DNA of 64,000 nt. Origin: Clostridium sp. (lineage in GTDB: Bacteria > Bacillota > Clostridia > Lachnospirales > Lachnospiraceae). The translations under genes were made by a program, and so were the position numbers. Positions 36,883 to 46,194 of this stretch are shown piece after piece (position 1 is the first letter of the stretch; each line of letters begins with the position of its first letter). The stretch spans positions 186,001-250,000 of the forward strand of contig JAMPFF010000002.1 in the NCBI GenBank assembly GCA_023664605.1. The letters are read 5' to 3'. The notes below the pieces were generated by a model. It had not been told where the DNA came from. It saw only the letters and a list, made by a program, of their open reading frames with translations, and ran no database searches.

Positions 36883-38877
36883 ATGGAACGAAAACAGGAT
36901 GAGGAAAACCAAGAAAAAGACACGCGTTATTATAAAGAGGCATACGAGCAGGAACGCCAAAAGAGCCGGATTCTGGCAAGCAGGCTGGCGGAGGCGGAAG
37001 GACGTGCCGCAGATACGGAACAAAAGTTAAATCGTATTAAGAACAGTATTTTCTGGAAAATGTCAAAGCCTCTGCGTTCTTTTATCCACTGGATGCAGAG
37101 AACAAAGGAACGTATCGGTTATTATGGAAGCGTCAAAGGGATTCTGCGTAAGCTGGACGCGAAACGGATAGAAAAGAGGGCAAAGGCGCAGCATGGTACG
37201 GCTTCCTTTCCGACGCCGGAAGAAGCAAAGCGTCAGCGGGAAACCGTATTTTCTAAAAAAATCAAAATCAGTATTTTAGTGCCGCTCTATAATACGCCGA
37301 AAAACTTTTTGACACAGGCGATTGACTGCGTCCTTGCCCAGACTTACGAAAACTGGGAGTTATGTCTGGCGGACGGTTCCGATAAGGAACATGGCTATGT
37401 GGAACAGATTTGCCGGGAGTATAGCGCAAAAGACTCCCGTATTTTATATCAAAGGCTGGAAAAAAACGACGGCATATCCGGAAATACCAACTGCTGTCTT
37501 GCCATGGCGACGGGAGATTATATCGGTCTTTTCGACCATGACGATATTCTGCACCCGTCTATTCTATATGAATATATGCGCGCGATTTGTGAAAAGGATG
37601 CGGATTATATCTACTGTGACGAAACCACGTTTCATGGAAACAGCATTGACAATATGATTACGCTGCATTTTAAACCGGATTTTGCGATTGATAATCTGCG
37701 GGCAAATAATTACATCTGTCATTTTAGCGTGTTTGACAAAAAGCTTTTAGACGGCATGGAACTATTCCGCTCCCGTTTTGACGGCAGCCAGGACCATGAT
37801 ATGATACTGCGATTGACAGCGAGGGCGAAAAATGTTGTGCATGTGCCGAAACTTCTATATTATTGGCGTTCCCATAAAGGAAGCACGGCCTCCGATATCA
37901 ATGCCAAAAGTTATGCGATTGAAGCTGCAAAAGGAGCGGTCGCCGACCATCTGCGAAGCCAGGGCTATGAGAATTTTGAGATTACCTCGACCAAGGCGTT
38001 TGAGACCATTTTTCGGATTCGCTATGAAATTCAGGGGAATCCTAAAATATCAATCGTTATTCCAAATAAGGACCATATAGAGGACTTGAAACGATGCGTT
38101 ACTTCTATATTAGAAAAGAGCAGTTATGATAATTATGAAATCATTATTGTGGAGAATAACAGCACAAGTGATGAAATTTTCCGCTATTATGATGAACTGC
38201 GGGGTAACTTCCGCATTCGGATGATAACGTATGAGGGAGATTTTAACTATTCCCGTATCAATAACTTGGGCGTGTCGAAAGCGGACGGAGAATATGTGAT
38301 TTTATTAAATAACGATACGCAGGTCATTACGTTAAACTGGATGGAAGAGCTTTTGATGTATGCGCAGCGACAGGACGTGGGCGCGGTTGGAGCCAAACTC
38401 TATTATGAAGACAGAACGATTCAACATGCGGGCGTGGTTATCGGTCTGGGAGCGCACCGGACGGCGGGCCATACGCATTACCGGGTCAGCAGCAATAACT
38501 TGGGATATATGGGAAGACTTTGCTATGCGCAGGACGTAACGGCGGTGACCGGAGCCTGCCTGATGATAAAAAAAGAAATTTATGATAAACTTGGCGGCCT
38601 GGATGAATCTTTTGCCGTTTCTTTAAATGATGTGGATTTTTGCCTGCGGGTCAGGGAAGCCGGATATTTGAACGTCTTTACGCCGTTTGCGGAGCTTTTC
38701 CATTACGAGTCCATATCCAGAGGGCTTGATGATAAGGGTGCGTCGGCCGAGCGTTATAACGAAGAGTCGGAAAGATTTCGTGAAAAATGGCGGAAAATGC
38801 TGGAAAAAGGCGACCCGTACTATAATCCGAATTTTTCATTAGATAGAAGCGACTTTGCTTTGAAAATTAACGGCTAG
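36883..38877 (+). CDS. Dual-domain GT2 glycosyltransferase
   Basis: A 664-residue protein with a coiled-coil start like that of the preceding gene (RIKNSIFWKMSKPLR) and two GT2 domains: first from about residue 127 (ISILVPLYNTP, LFDHDDIL), second from about residue 388 (ISIVIPNKDH, LLNNDTQV, LNDVDFCLRV). Two active sites in one chain suggest a processive or alternating polymerase for the polymer backbone. GGGAGG lies 12 bases before the ATG. The 139-base gap before it is AT-rich with no firm promoter. Confidence 0.9.
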   Translation: MERKQDEENQEKDTRYYKEAYEQERQKSRILASRLAEAEGRAADTEQKLNRIKNSIFWKMSKPLRSFIHWMQRTKERIGYYGSVKGILRKLDAKRIEKRAKAQHGTASFPTPEEAKRQRETVFSKKIKISILVPLYNTPKNFLTQAIDCVLAQTYENWELCLADGSDKEHGYVEQICREYSAKDSRILYQRLEKNDGISGNTNCCLAMATGDYIGLFDHDDILHPSILYEYMRAICEKDADYIYCDETTFHGNSIDNMITLHFKPDFAIDNLRANNYICHFSVFDKKLLDGMELFRSRFDGSQDHDMILRLTARAKNVVHVPKLLYYWRSHKGSTASDINAKSYAIEAAKGAVADHLRSQGYENFEITSTKAFETIFRIRYEIQGNPKISIVIPNKDHIEDLKRCVTSILEKSSYDNYEIIIVENNSTSDEIFRYYDELRGNFRIRMITYEGDFNYSRINNLGVSKADGEYVILLNNDTQVITLNWMEELLMYAQRQDVGAVGAKLYYEDRTIQHAGVVIGLGAHRTAGHTHYRVSSNNLGYMGRLCYAQDVTAVTGACLMIKKEIYDKLGGLDESFAVSLNDVDFCLRVREAGYLNVFTPFAELFHYESISRGLDDKGASAERYNEESERFREKWRKMLEKGDPYYNPNFSLDRSDFALKING

Positions 38878-38881
38878 TATG

Positions 38882-39000
38882 ATATAATAATCGCTAGAGA
38901 AAAACAAGCGGCGCGAAGCGGCATTTGTTTTTCTGCGATTATTAACGAGAAAGCGTTTGACGAAGTCAAACAAGCAGTGCGTAAGCACGGGCTTTCGAGT
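38882..39000 (+). ncRNA. Highly structured intergenic element (possible RNA or repeat)
   Basis: Two nested hairpin groups fill this gap. First: AATAATCGC (38886-38894) pairs with GCGATTATT (38935-38943) and AGAAAAACAA (38898-38907) with TTGTTTTTCT (38925-38934), capped by CGCGAAGCG. Second: CGAGAAAGC pairs with the later GCTTTCG and encloses GTTTGAC-GAA-GTCAAAC and GTGC-GTAA-GCAC (a GNRA-type loop), which looks like a multi-branch junction. No open frame and no T-run was seen. It could be a leader of the phosphoglucomutase gene, an RNA processing element or a genus-specific palindromic repeat. Confidence 0.5.
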
Positions 39001-39057
39001 ATAAGAGTTCAAATGATATATTAAGCATTGAAATATGAAAAATGGAGGGAAAAGCAA

Positions 39058-40779
39058 ATGGGTTACAAAGAGCAGTATGAATTTTGGCTGGAAGATTCTT
39101 ATTTTGATGAAGCGACCAAAAAGGAACTTCAGGCGATTAAGGATGATGAGAAGGAAATCGAGGAACGCTTCTACAAAGAACTGGAATTTGGAACAGGCGG
39201 CTTACGGGGCATTATCGGAGCCGGTACAAACCGCATGAATATTTATACGGTTCGGAAAGCGACACAGGGACTCGCTAACTACATTAAGAAACAGGGCGGA
39301 GAAGATAAGGGTGTGGCAATCGCTTATGATTCCAGAAGAAAATCCCCTGAATTTGCCGATGAAGCGGCGCTTTGTCTGGCGGCAAACGGCATTAAGGCAT
39401 ATGTGTTCGATTCTTTAAGACCGACGCCGGAATTATCGTTTGCACTGCGCACACTTGGCTGTATTTCCGGTATCGTTATTACGGCAAGCCACAACCCGCC
39501 GGAATATAACGGTTATAAGTGTTACTGGGAGGACGGCGCACAGGTAGCCGCGCCGAGGGATAAGGAAATCATTACGGAAGTCAACAATGTGACGGATTAC
39601 CACGCGGTAAAGACAATGGACAAGGCGGACGCCGTAAAAGCCGGCCTGTATCAGGTAATCGGACGCGAAATTGACGATAAATATATGGTGGAACTGAAAA
39701 AGCAGATTATCCATCCCGAAATTATCAAGGAAGTTGCTAAGGATATCAAAATCGTATATTCACCGTTCAACGGCACGGGCAATCTTCCTGTCAGAAGAAT
39801 TTTGGATGAAATCGGTTTTGAAAACGTCTATGTTGTACCGGAGCAGGAGATGCCCGACCCGGACTTCACGACATTGGAATATCCGAACCCCGAGGATCCG
39901 AAAGCATTTACGCTGGCTTTGGAACTGGCAAAGGAAAAAAATGCGGATATCGTGCTTGCTACAGACCCGGATGCCGACAGACTCGGTATCTACGCGCTGG
40001 ATACGAAGAGCGGCGAGTATGTTTCTTTCACGGGTAATATGTCCGGTATGCTGATTGCGGAATATATTTTGCGGGAAAGAGCGGCGACCGGAACAATGCC
40101 TGTTAATCCGGCGCTTGTTACCACTATCGTAACCACGAATATGGCGAAAGCGATTACGGATGATTATAAGGTAAAATGTATCGAAGTTTTAACCGGATTT
40201 AAGTACATAGGCGAGCAGATTAAACTGTTCGAGCAGACCGGTTCCAACAACTATGTGTTCGGTTTAGAGGAAAGCTACGGCTGTCTGGCGGGAACCCATG
40301 CAAGGGATAAGGATGCCGTTGTTGCGGTTATGTGCCTGTGTGAAATGGCGGCATGGTGTAAGAAAAACGGCAAGACCGTCTGGGATCAGATGATTGCCTT
40401 ATATGAGAAATACGGATATTTCAAAGAAAGCCAGTATTCCATCACCATGAAAGGAATCGACGGTGCAAAACAGATTGAAGAAATCATGAATAAATTAAGA
40501 AGCAATCCGCCGAAAGAATTTGGCGAACTGAAAGTAAAAGAGTTCAGAGACTACAATACCGGCAAGACTCTGAATCTGGAAACAGGCGCAGAGGGTAAAA
40601 CAGGACTGCCGCAGTCTAACGTACTCTATTTTGACTTGACAAACGACTCCTGGTGCTGTGCGCGTCCGTCCGGAACAGAGCCGAAGATTAAATTCTATAT
40701 GGGCGTAAAAGGTAACAGTTTAGATGACGCACAGGCGAAATTGGATAAACTGACGCAGGATTTAAAAGCAAAATTATAA
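39058..40779 (+). CDS. Phosphoglucomutase/phosphomannomutase family enzyme
   Basis: A 573-residue alpha-D-phosphohexomutase. The phosphoserine loop is TASHNPPEYNGYK (Ser144), the metal loop DPDADR, the sugar loop GLEESYG and the phosphate-binding RPSGTEPK. It interconverts glucose 6-phosphate and glucose 1-phosphate (possibly also mannose), supplying rfbA. I start at 39058, which has GGAGGG eight bases upstream. The size fits the long PGM2-like class of Firmicutes rather than GlmM. Confidence 0.95.
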   Translation: MGYKEQYEFWLEDSYFDEATKKELQAIKDDEKEIEERFYKELEFGTGGLRGIIGAGTNRMNIYTVRKATQGLANYIKKQGGEDKGVAIAYDSRRKSPEFADEAALCLAANGIKAYVFDSLRPTPELSFALRTLGCISGIVITASHNPPEYNGYKCYWEDGAQVAAPRDKEIITEVNNVTDYHAVKTMDKADAVKAGLYQVIGREIDDKYMVELKKQIIHPEIIKEVAKDIKIVYSPFNGTGNLPVRRILDEIGFENVYVVPEQEMPDPDFTTLEYPNPEDPKAFTLALELAKEKNADIVLATDPDADRLGIYALDTKSGEYVSFTGNMSGMLIAEYILRERAATGTMPVNPALVTTIVTTNMAKAITDDYKVKCIEVLTGFKYIGEQIKLFEQTGSNNYVFGLEESYGCLAGTHARDKDAVVAVMCLCEMAAWCKKNGKTVWDQMIALYEKYGYFKESQYSITMKGIDGAKQIEEIMNKLRSNPPKEFGELKVKEFRDYNTGKTLNLETGAEGKTGLPQSNVLYFDLTNDSWCCARPSGTEPKIKFYMGVKGNSLDDAQAKLDKLTQDLKAKL

Positions 40780-40801
40780 AAGAGTTAAAGGATTAAACAT
40801 A

Positions 40802-40835
40802 ATAGAATCGTCCTGAATTTTCAGGGCGATTCTAT
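40802..40835 (+). other. Strong hairpin between pgm and a GT2 gene
   Basis: Two 16-base arms, ATAGAATCGTCCTGAA (40802-40817) and TTCAGGGCGATTCTAT (40820-40835), pair with one G-T wobble. No T-run follows and the next gene's ribosome site (GGGGG) comes eight bases later. It may slow transcription, protect the 3' end of pgm mRNA or act as a leaky terminator. Confidence 0.55.
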
Positions 40836-40849
40836 ACTATCGGGGGAAA

Positions 40850-42271
40850 ATGAACAGACAGATTGTAAGCGTTGCCAATATCAAGAAAACAATCCGTTAC
40901 TTACAAAAAAACGGCCTTAAGCATACTTTTTATGCGGCCAGGGAACGGGTGGAAGAAGAAAAGAAAGCGGTATATGTATATCAAAAGCCGGACGGGGAAT
41001 GCCTGAAAGCGCAGAGGGCGGACTCGGAGAAGCTTCCGTATCGTATCAGTATTGTTGTGCCTGCCTATGAGACGAAAGAGGAATTTTTATTGGAACTGAT
41101 AGATTCCGTCCGGGAACAAAGTTATGAAAAATGGGAACTTATCATAGCGGACGCGGGAAAAAGCAGGCATGTGGAAGAAACCGTGCGCCGGTATCAGGAA
41201 CGGGATAAGAGGATTTGTTACCTGCGCCTGAGGGACAATAACGGCATTGCGGAAAATACGAATGCGGGCATTGAGGCCGCGTCGGGCGATTATATTGCCT
41301 TGCTCGACCATGATGACGTATTGACGCCGGATGCACTGTATGAAATGGCATCAGCAGTGGAAAATATGAAAAAAACAGGAAAAACACCTGTTATGATATA
41401 TTCGGATGAAGACAAGTTTGAAAAAAGCGTTTCACAATCCGGTGAAAAGTATCATTATATGACGCCAAACCAAAAAAGCAATTTCAACCTTGATTTAATA
41501 ATGTCCAATAATTATATCTGTCATCTGATGATGATAGAGTCAGGACTCTTAAAAATGTTAAAACTAAGAAAAGAATATGACGGAGCGCAGGATTATGACT
41601 GCATTTTACGAATCATACGCTATCTGTTGTCAAAAAAGGATGGAAAAGCATTACGGGAAAGCATTGTCCATGTGCCGAAGGTATTGTATCATTGGCGTTG
41701 TCATGAACAGTCTACGGCGGATAATACGGACAGTAAAATATATGCGTACGAAGCCGGTAAGGCGGCTTTGGAGGACTTCTGCCAAAGCCAGGGATGGACT
41801 GCAGACGTAGAACATTCCCTGCATCTGGGATTTTATCAGATAACGTATCAGCCGGATATGTTCAGCGTACGCCCGGACGTCGGTATTATAGGGGGCAGGA
41901 TTCTGGACGGACACAATAAAATAACATCTGGGATTTATGACGGGGACGGCAATCGTCTCTATCAGGGCGTCCATAAGGAGTACAGCGGCGGCGCGACACA
42001 CAGGGCGGCGCTGGTACAGGACTGTGCGGCGGTCGATATCCGCTGTATGCGCATCCGAAAAGAACTCTATCCTTTCTTTAAAGAAATAACAGGTGTTTCA
42101 TACAGAGAAACAGGAACGCAGAAGCTGGCGGATGTTTCCGCAATTTCCTGTGACGACGCAGGATATCGTAAACTGAGCATGGAGCTTGGCAAGGCGGCGG
42201 CAAGGATGGGGTATTTAACAGTTTGGAACCCACAAATCACTATAAAATTAAAGGGAGATTTAATAAAATAG
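40850..42271 (+). CDS. GT2 glycosyltransferase
   Basis: A 473-residue protein. After a helical start of about 65 residues a GT2 domain begins (ISIVVPAYET, DNNGIAENTNAG, LLDHDDVLTP), and YSDEDKFEK and YHWRCHEQST match the first domain of the dual GT2 enzyme at 36883. The C-terminal part (about 330-470) keeps fragments such as VGIIGGRILD and so may be a partial second GT2 domain without its nucleotide-binding half. The next start is one base after its stop. Confidence 0.87.
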   Translation: MNRQIVSVANIKKTIRYLQKNGLKHTFYAARERVEEEKKAVYVYQKPDGECLKAQRADSEKLPYRISIVVPAYETKEEFLLELIDSVREQSYEKWELIIADAGKSRHVEETVRRYQERDKRICYLRLRDNNGIAENTNAGIEAASGDYIALLDHDDVLTPDALYEMASAVENMKKTGKTPVMIYSDEDKFEKSVSQSGEKYHYMTPNQKSNFNLDLIMSNNYICHLMMIESGLLKMLKLRKEYDGAQDYDCILRIIRYLLSKKDGKALRESIVHVPKVLYHWRCHEQSTADNTDSKIYAYEAGKAALEDFCQSQGWTADVEHSLHLGFYQITYQPDMFSVRPDVGIIGGRILDGHNKITSGIYDGDGNRLYQGVHKEYSGGATHRAALVQDCAAVDIRCMRIRKELYPFFKEITGVSYRETGTQKLADVSAISCDDAGYRKLSMELGKAAARMGYLTVWNPQITIKLKGDLIK

Positions 42272-43246
42272 ATGAAATCTACAGTCATCATACCGAATTA
42301 TAATGGAATACGTTATCTGGAAAACTGCCTGCATTCTCTGGAAAATGAAAAAGCGCATGTTATCGTAGTGGATAACGCTTCCACGGACGGCAGTTATGAG
42401 ATGGTTGGCGAAAAGTTTCCGCTGGTAAAAACCATCCGGTTTTCAGAAAACACGGGATTTTGTAAGGCGGTAAACGCCGGAATTGCGGCGGCGGATACGG
42501 AGTACGTTATTTTCTTAAATAATGATACGGTAGTAGAGGACGGGTTTGTACAGGCATTGGAGAATGTGCTGGAGAAAGATGAAAATATTTTTTCTGCTTC
42601 CGCCAAGATGCTGTCCATGCAGGATAAAGGGAAAATAGACGACGCGGGGGATTTGTATTGCGCGCTTGGCTGGGCGTATGCCATTGGAAAAGGAAAGCCG
42701 GCGCAAAATTATCGGAAAAGCTATCCCGTCTTTGCGGCCTGCGGGGGCGCGTCTATTTATAGGAAATCCGTTATGGATATGATAGGCTGTCTGGACGAGA
42801 ACCATTTTGCCTATCTGGAGGATATTGATTTGGGATATCGGGCGCAGATTTACGGATACCGCAATGTATATGCGCCAAAAGCCCGTGTTTATCATGTGGG
42901 AAGCGCGACTTCCGGTTCCCGCTATAATCCGTTTAAGGTAAAATTGTCCGCCAGAAACAGCATTTATTTGATTTATAAAAACATGCCTTTTTTACAGATT
43001 CTGTTAAACCTGCCGTTTTTTATTGTTGGCTACAGCTTTAAGACCTTGTTTTTTGTGCGTAAGGGTCTGGAGATGACTTATATTCAGGGGTTGTGTGAGG
43101 GATTTCGCCTCAGCGCGTCGCCGGAGGGCAAAAAAGAGAAGGTGCATTTCCGTTTCCGCCGTTTGGGGGCATACATCAATATACAGTTCTCGTTATGGGC
43201 CAATATGATAAAAATGGCAAAGATGGCAAATATAGTAAGACATTGA
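42272..43246 (+). CDS. GT2 glycosyltransferase, rhamnosyltransferase-like
   Basis: A 324-residue GT2 enzyme: VIIPNYNG (about residue 5), DNASTDGS, FLNNDTVVE, CGGASIYRK and YLEDIDLGYRAQ, typical of WbbL/RgpF-like rhamnosyltransferases. A hydrophobic stretch near residues 240-265 may hold it to the membrane. dTDP-sugar genes upstream could provide its donor. The start follows the previous stop directly. Confidence 0.9.
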   Translation: MKSTVIIPNYNGIRYLENCLHSLENEKAHVIVVDNASTDGSYEMVGEKFPLVKTIRFSENTGFCKAVNAGIAAADTEYVIFLNNDTVVEDGFVQALENVLEKDENIFSASAKMLSMQDKGKIDDAGDLYCALGWAYAIGKGKPAQNYRKSYPVFAACGGASIYRKSVMDMIGCLDENHFAYLEDIDLGYRAQIYGYRNVYAPKARVYHVGSATSGSRYNPFKVKLSARNSIYLIYKNMPFLQILLNLPFFIVGYSFKTLFFVRKGLEMTYIQGLCEGFRLSASPEGKKEKVHFRFRRLGAYINIQFSLWANMIKMAKMANIVRH

Positions 43247-43272
43247 CAATTATTCCCTAAATATTGTACTAT
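43243..43272 (+). promoter_or_regulatory. Promoter for the initiating phosphoglycosyltransferase
   Basis: TTGACA (43243-43248) and TACTAT (43267-43272) with an 18-base spacer; the -35 box overlaps the end of the preceding gene. Confidence 0.6.
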
Positions 43273-43344
43273 AAAACCAGAGAGCATAGGGGAAAATAAG
43301 GATAATATTATAATTCTCGGCCCGGACGGGCATGGGGGATTAAC

Positions 43345-44754
43345 ATGATAAAAGACAATCAGAAATATTTTAACAGATTACATGTTTTGATAGATGCGCT
43401 TGTTATCATTGCCTCTTATTGGATTGCCTGGTATTTGAAGTTTGCAAGTCCTTTTTCTGACAGTGACCCGGCGGTAGGTGCATTGCAGTGGCAGACTTAT
43501 TTTGAACTGCTTTATTTAATTGTGCCTGCCTATTTGATTTTGTATTACTATTTTAATCTCTATACACCGAAACGCGCAACTGTCCATAAATATGAAGTCT
43601 TTAATATTTTTCAGGCAAATACCGTAGGAATTATCCTCTTAATGGCGGGATGGTATGCGATTAAGCAGATACACTTCTCACGTTCCATGATGGGAATGTT
43701 CTATATTATCAACATTATACTGACAACAATATGCCGTTCCGTTATCCGTTCCCTGCTGCAATATTTCAGAAAAAAAGGTTACAACTTAAAATATATTTTA
43801 CTGGTCGGTTATTCGCGGGCAACCGAGGAGTATATCAACAGAATCAATTCCAATCCGCAGTGGGGCTATGTTGTAAGGGGCATTCTGGATGACGTTGTAC
43901 CGCGGGGAACGACATATAAAGGGGTAAAAGTCATAGGGGCTATTGGCAATCTGACCTATATCCTGCCGGAAAATAAATTGGACGAGATAGCGATTACGCT
44001 TTCCCTAAACGATTATGACCGACTGGAGCATATCGTGGATTTATGCGAAAAATCGGGCGTCCATACGAAGTTTATTCCGGATTATAACAGCCTATTTCCA
44101 AGCAGGCCGTATACGGAGGACTTGATGGGGCTTGCCGTTGTCAATATCCGTTATGTGCCGCTTACCAATACTTTGAACTGGATTATGAAACGTATCGTCG
44201 ATATCGTGGTCGCCTTGGTTGGAACCGTTGTTTTTTCACCGATTATGCTGTTATCGGCAATCGCCATCAAGTGCAGCAGTAAAGGCCCCGTTATCTTTAA
44301 GCAGGAGCGGATTGGGCTGCACAATAAGCCTTTTGAAATGTATAAATTCAGAACAATGGAAGTGCAAAAACCCGATATGGAGAAAAAGGGCTGGACGGTG
44401 AAAGGCGACCCGCGCGTTACCAAAGTCGGCAGGCTGCTTCGGAAAACAAGCATGGACGAACTTCCGCAGCTTTTTAATATTTTAAAGGGCGATATGAGCA
44501 TAGTAGGGCCAAGACCGGAACGGCCGCAGTTTGTAGAGCAGTTTAAGGAGGAAATTCCGAGGTATATGGTGAAACATCAGGTCAGGCCGGGACTTACCGG
44601 ATGGGCGCAGATTAACGGCTATCGCGGCGATACTTCCATTAAGCGCAGAATTGAATATGATATTTTTTATATTGAAAACTGGACGTTGTCTTTTGACGTG
44701 AAAATTATGCTTTTAACGATATTTAAAGGATTCATAAATAAAAACGCCTATTGA
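43345..44754 (+). CDS. Undecaprenyl-phosphate glycosylphosphotransferase (initiating enzyme, WbaP/WcaJ-like)
   Basis: A 469-residue polytopic enzyme: four to five N-terminal membrane segments, a central nucleotide-binding-like domain (about 150-260), a re-entrant segment near KRIVDIVVALVG, and the catalytic C-terminal domain with FKQERIG, YKFRTM, DELPQLFNILKGDMS, VGPRPERP and PGLTGWAQING. It moves a sugar phosphate (glucose or galactose, or another hexose) onto undecaprenyl phosphate to start the polymer. It has its own promoter and is placed next to the LCP ligase, the two ends of the pathway. Confidence 0.93.
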   Translation: MIKDNQKYFNRLHVLIDALVIIASYWIAWYLKFASPFSDSDPAVGALQWQTYFELLYLIVPAYLILYYYFNLYTPKRATVHKYEVFNIFQANTVGIILLMAGWYAIKQIHFSRSMMGMFYIINIILTTICRSVIRSLLQYFRKKGYNLKYILLVGYSRATEEYINRINSNPQWGYVVRGILDDVVPRGTTYKGVKVIGAIGNLTYILPENKLDEIAITLSLNDYDRLEHIVDLCEKSGVHTKFIPDYNSLFPSRPYTEDLMGLAVVNIRYVPLTNTLNWIMKRIVDIVVALVGTVVFSPIMLLSAIAIKCSSKGPVIFKQERIGLHNKPFEMYKFRTMEVQKPDMEKKGWTVKGDPRVTKVGRLLRKTSMDELPQLFNILKGDMSIVGPRPERPQFVEQFKEEIPRYMVKHQVRPGLTGWAQINGYRGDTSIKRRIEYDIFYIENWTLSFDVKIMLLTIFKGFINKNAY

Positions 44755-44825
44755 AGCAATACTAACTGGAAAGCGAAGAAAATATTAAGAAATTCTAAAG
44801 ACTGTCTGAATATGTCACAAGAATG

Positions 44826-44853
44826 TTGCATTTCTAACAAGATGTAGTATAAT
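44826..44853 (+). promoter_or_regulatory. Promoter for the LCP gene
   Basis: TTGCAT (44826-44831) and TATAAT (44848-44853) with a 16-base spacer, about 90 bases upstream of the start, leaving a leader of about 85 bases with no clear structure. Confidence 0.65.
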
Positions 44854-44945
44854 CTTATAAGGAACTTGCGCTATTTTGTGATGAATGCAAATAGTGCAGG
44901 CCAATAAAAATAAGGACTAAAAAGGGAATCAAGGGAGTACATGAC

Positions 44946-46160
44946 ATGACAAAGAAAAGTAGAGATGCTTATGATGAAGACAGAAGACCTTCTAAAAAAT
45001 CTTCCTCATCTTCTCACAAATCATCAGGTTCAAGACATGTTGATGATGTAGAAAGGAGTAAGAAAAAGAAGTCTTCCGGCAGCAAAAAACAGAGTAAGAA
45101 AGCACAGGCAAAGAAGCAAAGAAGAAGAATCATTCTTTTTATCCTGGAAATCTTTGTTTTATTAATTATGGTTATTGTTCTGTATGTGGTAATGACAACG
45201 ACCAAAAGCGGACATTATGATATTCAGGAAGATGAAATTATTATTAATAAGGAAGTAAAAGAGACGCAGACGGCGAAGGGCGAGGATGAAGACAAATATA
45301 TGAAGATTGCGTTATTCGGCGTTGACTCCACAACCGGCGCCCTGACAAAGAATACGCGAAGCGATACGATTATGATTGCCTCCATCGACAAGAATACGGG
45401 AGAGTGTAAATTAGTTTCCGTATATCGTGATACGTATTTGAATTTGAGCAATGACGAGTATAATAAGTGTAATGGCGCTTATGCCAAAGGCGGTCCGGCA
45501 ATGGCAATCAGTATGCTGAATATGAATCTGGATTTGGATATTACGGATTTTGTTACCGTAGGATTCGCAGGACTGACAGATACAATCGATGCGTTGGGCG
45601 GCGTCTATATAGAGGTAGACAGTTCCGAAATCAGCCACTTAAATAACTACCAGTTATGTATCGCAGAGGATCTGAAACGTTCCTATACGCCGGTTACGGA
45701 TACCGGATATCAGCTTTTGAACGGTTTGCAGGCTACTGGTTACTGCCGTATCCGTTATACCGCGGGAGACGACTTTAAGCGTGCGGAACGTCAAAGAGAG
45801 GTTCTCAGCGCAGTAGCGGATCAGGCGAAGAAGAATCCTTCCCCGGCGGCGTTAGGCCAGATTGCCAACAACGTCTTCGATGAAGTGTACACTTCTTTGG
45901 ATTTGGATGAAATCGTTGCTTTATTAGGCGATATTACAAAATACAATATCGTGGAAACATCAGGATTCCCGCAGGAGGGATACAGGGAAACGGCTACGAT
46001 TGGCTCGAAAGGTTCCTGTGTCATCCCGATAAATCTGGAGGAGAATGTAAAATGGCTGCACCAGTTCCTGTTTGACGAGTATGATTACACGCCGTCTTCA
46101 ATGGTTCAGGAATGCAGCAGAAAGATTGAAGCCGATACAAGCTCCTATATCAGAAAATAA
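44946..46160 (+). CDS. LytR-CpsA-Psr (LCP) family glycopolymer ligase
   Basis: A 404-residue type II membrane protein. A long Lys/Ser-rich cytoplasmic tail (1-60), one membrane segment (about 63-85), then an LCP domain (about 115-290) with ALFGVDST, TRSDTIMIASID, VYRDTYLNL, and GYCRIRYTAGDDFKRAERQREVL, which holds the conserved Arg and Asp residues. LCP enzymes move polymers from undecaprenyl diphosphate onto peptidoglycan. In this locus it should attach the exported chain to the wall. Confidence 0.93.
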   Translation: MTKKSRDAYDEDRRPSKKSSSSSHKSSGSRHVDDVERSKKKKSSGSKKQSKKAQAKKQRRRIILFILEIFVLLIMVIVLYVVMTTTKSGHYDIQEDEIIINKEVKETQTAKGEDEDKYMKIALFGVDSTTGALTKNTRSDTIMIASIDKNTGECKLVSVYRDTYLNLSNDEYNKCNGAYAKGGPAMAISMLNMNLDLDITDFVTVGFAGLTDTIDALGGVYIEVDSSEISHLNNYQLCIAEDLKRSYTPVTDTGYQLLNGLQATGYCRIRYTAGDDFKRAERQREVLSAVADQAKKNPSPAALGQIANNVFDEVYTSLDLDEIVALLGDITKYNIVETSGFPQEGYRETATIGSKGSCVIPINLEENVKWLHQFLFDEYDYTPSSMVQECSRKIEADTSSYIRK

Positions 46161-46194
46161 GAAAGAAACGATATAAAGTTAAGGGTGAAGAATT

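Noticed and set aside
44881-44907. Eight-codon frame before the LCP gene as a leader peptide
   Set aside because: No ribosome site and no terminator or antiterminator pairing nearby.
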